From positions 2,790,001 to 2,854,000 of the forward strand of contig NZ_BNEA01000015.1 in assembly GCF_016860525.1 (NCBI RefSeq): a stretch of DNA of 64,000 nucleotides, read 5' to 3'. The position numbers and the translations under genes were made by a program. The notes beneath the pieces are model-generated. The model searched no databases. It was given only the letters and a program-made list of their open reading frames with translations, and was not told where the DNA came from. This document shows, piece after piece, positions 61,337 through 64,000 of this stretch (positions are counted from its first letter, which is position 1; every line of letters starts with the position of its first letter). Origin of the DNA: Streptomyces rubradiris. GTDB lineage: Bacteria > Actinomycetota > Actinomycetes > Streptomycetales > Streptomycetaceae.

Positions 61337-62896
61337 ATGAAGCGATTTCTACGGTGGACGGCCGCGGTGGCGGCCGGGCTGCTGCTGGCCGGCTGCGGCG
61401 GCTCGTCCGGCGGGGACGGAAAGGGCGACGAGGGCAAGGGGACCGGCTCCGCTCCCCCGTCGGCACCGGGCTCCCCCGCCGCGCCGTCCGCCACGGCCCT
61501 TCCCGCCTCGCTCACTTCGCAGCGGCTCGACTGGCACCGGTGCGAGGCCGTCGGTGACTCCCCCGCGCCGGGCGCCGCTTGGCGGTGCGCGACGCTCAAG
61601 GTGCCACTGGACTGGTCCGCTCCGCATGGCAAGACGATCGGTGTCTCCCTCATCCGCTCCCGGGCGACCGGCGGCGACCGCATCGGCTCGCTGCTGTTCA
61701 ACTTCGGCGGCCCCGGCGGCTCGGGGCTGTCGGCGATGCCGTACTTCGCCTCCGCGGTCTCCGAACTCCACGAGCGCTACGACCTGGTGAGCTGGGACCC
61801 GCGCGGCGTGGGCGCGAGCGCGGGCGTGCGCTGCCGCGACGACCGGGAGATACAGACCGCCGAGACCGTGGACGCCACACCGGACACCCCGGCCGAGGAG
61901 CAGGCGTACTTCCGGGATGCCGCCGACTTCGGCAAGGACTGCCAGAAGGCGGCCGGCCCGCTGCTGGCCCATGTGTCCACCACCGACACGGCGCGCGACA
62001 TGGACCTGATGCGCCAGGTCCTCGGCGACGACAGACTGCACTACTTCGGCATGTCCTACGGCACGGAAGTCGGCGGTGTCTACGCCCACCTGTTCCCCAA
62101 GCGGGTGGGCCGGCTGGTGCTGGACGCGGTGGTCGACCCGGCCGCGGACATGGTGGGTCACGCCGAGAACCAGGCCCGTGGCTTCCAGCGGGCGCTGGAC
62201 GACTACCTGAAGTCCACCGGCCAGGACCCGGTACGGGGTTCGCGGGAGATAGCCGACCTGCTGAGGCGGCTCGACGCCGAGCCGCTGCCGGCCTCCTCCG
62301 GGCGGAGACTGACCCAGACCCTCGCGACCACCGGGATCATCCTCCCGCTCTACAGCGAGTCGAGCTGGCCCAGACTGACCAGCGCGCTGAAGTCGGCCCG
62401 ACAGGGCGACGGTTCCGAACTGCTGGCGCTCGCCGACGAGTACAACGAGCGGGAAGCCTCCGGGCGATACGGCACCACGTCCCACTCCCAGCGGGTCATC
62501 TCGTGCCTGGACGACAAGCAGCGGCCGACCCCCGCCGAGACCAAGCGCCGGCTGGCCCGGTTCGAGCGGATCTCCCCGGTGTTCGGGGCCTACCTCGGCT
62601 GGGACACGGCGGGCTGGTGCCACGACTGGCCGATACCGGGGCAGTACGACACCCCGCAGGTCGCCGCTCCGGGCGCGGCCCCGATCCTGCTGATCGGCAA
62701 CACCGGCGACCCGGCCACCCCCTACGAGGGCACCCGCGAAATGGCCGACGAACTGGGCCGCGGAGTAGGCATCCAACTCACCTGGAAGGGCGAGGGCCAC
62801 GGGGCATACGGCAGCGGCAGCCACTGCGTCGACACGACGGTGAACACGTACTTGCTGAAGGGAACGGTGCCGAAGGACGGCAAGGTCTGCTCATAA
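61337..62896 (+). CDS. Secreted lipoprotein alpha/beta hydrolase (TAP-like peptidase), paralogue 2
   Basis: 519 aa. Lipobox LLAGC with C20, then an Ala/Ser/Gly/Pro-rich linker of about 40 residues. The same hydrolase motifs are present as in the preceding gene: FNFGGPGGSG, GMSYGTEVGG, GNTGDPATPYEG and GEGHGAYGSG. ATG 61337 has a GGGGGG ribosome binding site at good spacing. It probably arose by tandem duplication of the neighbour; the linkers and C-terminal halves have diverged. Likely exported peptidase or esterase. Confidence 0.9.
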   Translation: MKRFLRWTAAVAAGLLLAGCGGSSGGDGKGDEGKGTGSAPPSAPGSPAAPSATALPASLTSQRLDWHRCEAVGDSPAPGAAWRCATLKVPLDWSAPHGKTIGVSLIRSRATGGDRIGSLLFNFGGPGGSGLSAMPYFASAVSELHERYDLVSWDPRGVGASAGVRCRDDREIQTAETVDATPDTPAEEQAYFRDAADFGKDCQKAAGPLLAHVSTTDTARDMDLMRQVLGDDRLHYFGMSYGTEVGGVYAHLFPKRVGRLVLDAVVDPAADMVGHAENQARGFQRALDDYLKSTGQDPVRGSREIADLLRRLDAEPLPASSGRRLTQTLATTGIILPLYSESSWPRLTSALKSARQGDGSELLALADEYNEREASGRYGTTSHSQRVISCLDDKQRPTPAETKRRLARFERISPVFGAYLGWDTAGWCHDWPIPGQYDTPQVAAPGAAPILLIGNTGDPATPYEGTREMADELGRGVGIQLTWKGEGHGAYGSGSHCVDTTVNTYLLKGTVPKDGKVCS

Positions 62897-62948
62897 ACCG
62901 CACTTCCGTCTCCAGTGCGGCGGCGGGCATCCGGCGGCGCCTTCCCCA

Positions 62949-62966
62949 CCCGCGCTGCAACGCGGG
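62949..62966 (+). terminator. Short hairpin after the lipoprotein gene
   Basis: CCCGCG-CTGCAA-CGCGGG, a 6-bp stem 52 bases after the stop. Weak terminator candidate. Confidence 0.4.
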
Positions 62967-63040
62967 CCTATTCGGAGCCTTGCGGATCATCCGGGGCTGC
63001 CGCCCGCGCGCGTGAAGCACCGGCTGAGCCCGGCAGGCAT

Positions 63041-63076
63041 GCGGCTGCCCCGGCCGGGCAGGGCCAGGGCAGCCGC
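63041..63076. terminator. Bidirectional hairpin
   Basis: A perfect 10-bp stem (63041-63050 with 63067-63076) and a 16-base loop, between the convergent lipoprotein gene and the FkbM gene. Confidence 0.6.
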
Positions 63077-63085
63077 ACGAACAGG

Positions 63086-63832
63086 TCAGCGGTGGGCGGT
63101 GACGTAGTAAAGCTGCATCTCTTCCCACATCAGCGGTACCGGCTCGCTCGCGACAGTGAAGCCCTTCTCGCGCAGCAAGGCCTCGATCTCGGCAAGGGCG
63201 CCCTCGGTGTTGTCCACCTCCAAAAGGACGTTGCGCACCTTCGCCCAGTCCCCGTCGTCGATTCCGCGCAGCACCTCCAGCTCCGCCCCCTCGACGTCGA
63301 TCTTGAGGAGGTCGACGGTGGTGGCCTCCGGGTGGTGCTCCGCCAGGAAGCGGGACAACCGGTCCACCTGGACGGTGATCGTCGTGGCCTGGAACAGGTC
63401 GGTGGCCGCCTGCTCACCGAGGCGTTCGCTCATCAGGCGCTTCTGCAGGGCCTTCTCCTCCGGGTGGAGGGTGGAGTTGCCCGGCATCGCCGGGTAGTAG
63501 GTGAAGGTCGCCTCGCAGGCCTCGGAGCCGACGGCGTAGGGGTACACCGTCACACCGTCGGCCTGGTGCAGTTCCAGGTTCTGCCGCAGTGCCTGGCGGT
63601 TCTCCGGGGCGGGCTCGAAGGCGATGACCCGGGCCGCCGGGTACTTCTGCTTCATGTAAAGGGAAAACAGCCCGATGTTCGCTCCGACGTCTATGACGAA
63701 CGGCGCCTCAGGGAGCCCCGACTGTTCGTAGTTGTTGTCCTTGAATATCTCCTGGTAGATGAATCGGGCTTCGAACTCCCCGCTGGCATAGCAGGAGAAT
63801 CCCTCTTCCAATTCGATGAGGTGCAGGCCCAT
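63086..63832 (-). CDS. FkbM-family SAM-dependent methyltransferase
   Basis: 248 aa from ATG 63832, which has a consensus AAGGAG ribosome binding site eight bases upstream. The SAM-binding motif is FVIDVGANIGLFSLY, followed by the acidic VIAFEPAPENRQAL and a LLKIDVEGAELEVL segment typical of FkbM O-methyltransferases. The frame extends to 63988 but those extra residues lack family similarity. FkbM enzymes often tailor natural products, so this may be the edge of a biosynthetic cluster continuing beyond the window, but nothing here proves it. No start for another gene is visible in 63833-64000. Confidence 0.92.
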   Translation of the reverse strand: MGLHLIELEEGFSCYASGEFEARFIYQEIFKDNNYEQSGLPEAPFVIDVGANIGLFSLYMKQKYPAARVIAFEPAPENRQALRQNLELHQADGVTVYPYAVGSEACEATFTYYPAMPGNSTLHPEEKALQKRLMSERLGEQAATDLFQATTITVQVDRLSRFLAEHHPEATTVDLLKIDVEGAELEVLRGIDDGDWAKVRNVLLEVDNTEGALAEIEALLREKGFTVASEPVPLMWEEMQLYYVTAHR

Positions 63833-64000
63833 GCTGTGGACTCCTTCCGCTGGGTCCGGAGCGTCGGCCAGCCACCGGCCCGCCCCGCTCAGAGATATTT
63901 CCACGTGAATAGTGGAGCGCTGCTCGCGACCGACTTGAGTCCTGGCTGTGTATTTCTGAACCGAGCGATTGGCCGGGAAACTCCACAAGACCGACCAGGC

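Noticed and set aside
1..64000. CRISPR, prophage or insertion elements
   Set aside because: No spacer-type repeats, transposases, integrases or terminal inverted repeats were seen; the tandem repeats are intragenic or short intergenic arrays.

Overview
This is a high-GC chromosomal window of about 70% or more. It has GTG starts, purine-rich ribosome binding sites, ATGA/GTGA stop-start overlaps and strongly actinobacterial genes: SigR/RsrA, a WhiB7-type WblC, mycoredoxin, AdnAB and UvrD2. The gene content and order (nrdABS, then CYP170 and epi-isozizaene synthase, then sigR-rsrA, then wblC) match what is known of the Streptomyces coelicolor core chromosome, so the source is almost certainly a Streptomyces. 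Most of the window is ordinary core genome. The value lies in its regulatory sequences, repeats and a few poorly understood gene sets.

Layout. 1-4.7 kb: class Ia ribonucleotide reductase operon nrdA-nrdB followed by the AraC-type gene nrdS. 4.7-7.2 kb: the two-gene albaflavenone unit (epi-isozizaene synthase, then CYP170 P450) on the minus strand. 7.4-11.9 kb: peptide deformylase, a TPR protein and a translationally coupled pair of membrane HD-GYP/HD proteins. 12.0-14.8 kb: rsrA and sigR with a SigR-type promoter, a hydrolase and an HMCES/YedK protein. 14.8-20.5 kb: M50-type membrane protein, aroA, rsgA, an SMR transporter, a TetR regulator, hisN and a CBS protein. 20.6-25.1 kb: catalase with a divergent Fur-type CatR, and a Sel1/TPR protein flanked by two identical initiator tRNA genes. 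25.1-34.4 kb: UPF0182 membrane protein, PPA1309-type protein, PDZ/Lon-like protease, a 57-aa membrane protein, MoaE, an SDR protein, a zincin-type protein and a NUDIX protein.

34.4-41.5 kb: three adjacent AIM24 proteins, the first fused to TerD through a proline-rich linker, then a YgjP-type metallopeptidase, a ThiF-like protein and an ABC1/UbiB kinase. 41.6-45.2 kb: the antibiotic-response regulator wblC with a long leader (WhiB7-type promoter, 106-codon upstream ORF, intrinsic attenuator), a coupled basic small protein, and uvrD2. 45.4-56.2 kb: mycoredoxin with a SigR promoter, nudC, an M20 dipeptidase, the helicase-nuclease pair adnB/adnA, and an alkyltransferase-like DNA repair protein. 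56.4-64 kb: a large membrane protein with a pseudokinase-like part and an LPG-synthase-like part, two paralogous secreted lipoprotein hydrolases, and an FkbM methyltransferase at the edge.

Functional links. Thiol-oxidative stress is represented twice: sigR-rsrA and mycoredoxin each carry GGAAT-N18-GTT promoters, and catalase/CatR adds peroxide defence. DNA maintenance is represented by RNR, UvrD2, AdnAB, ATL and HMCES. Solitary DnaA-box-like 9-mers with a shared 3' GGCG lie in three separate intergenic regions. No mobile element, CRISPR array, rRNA or prophage was seen.
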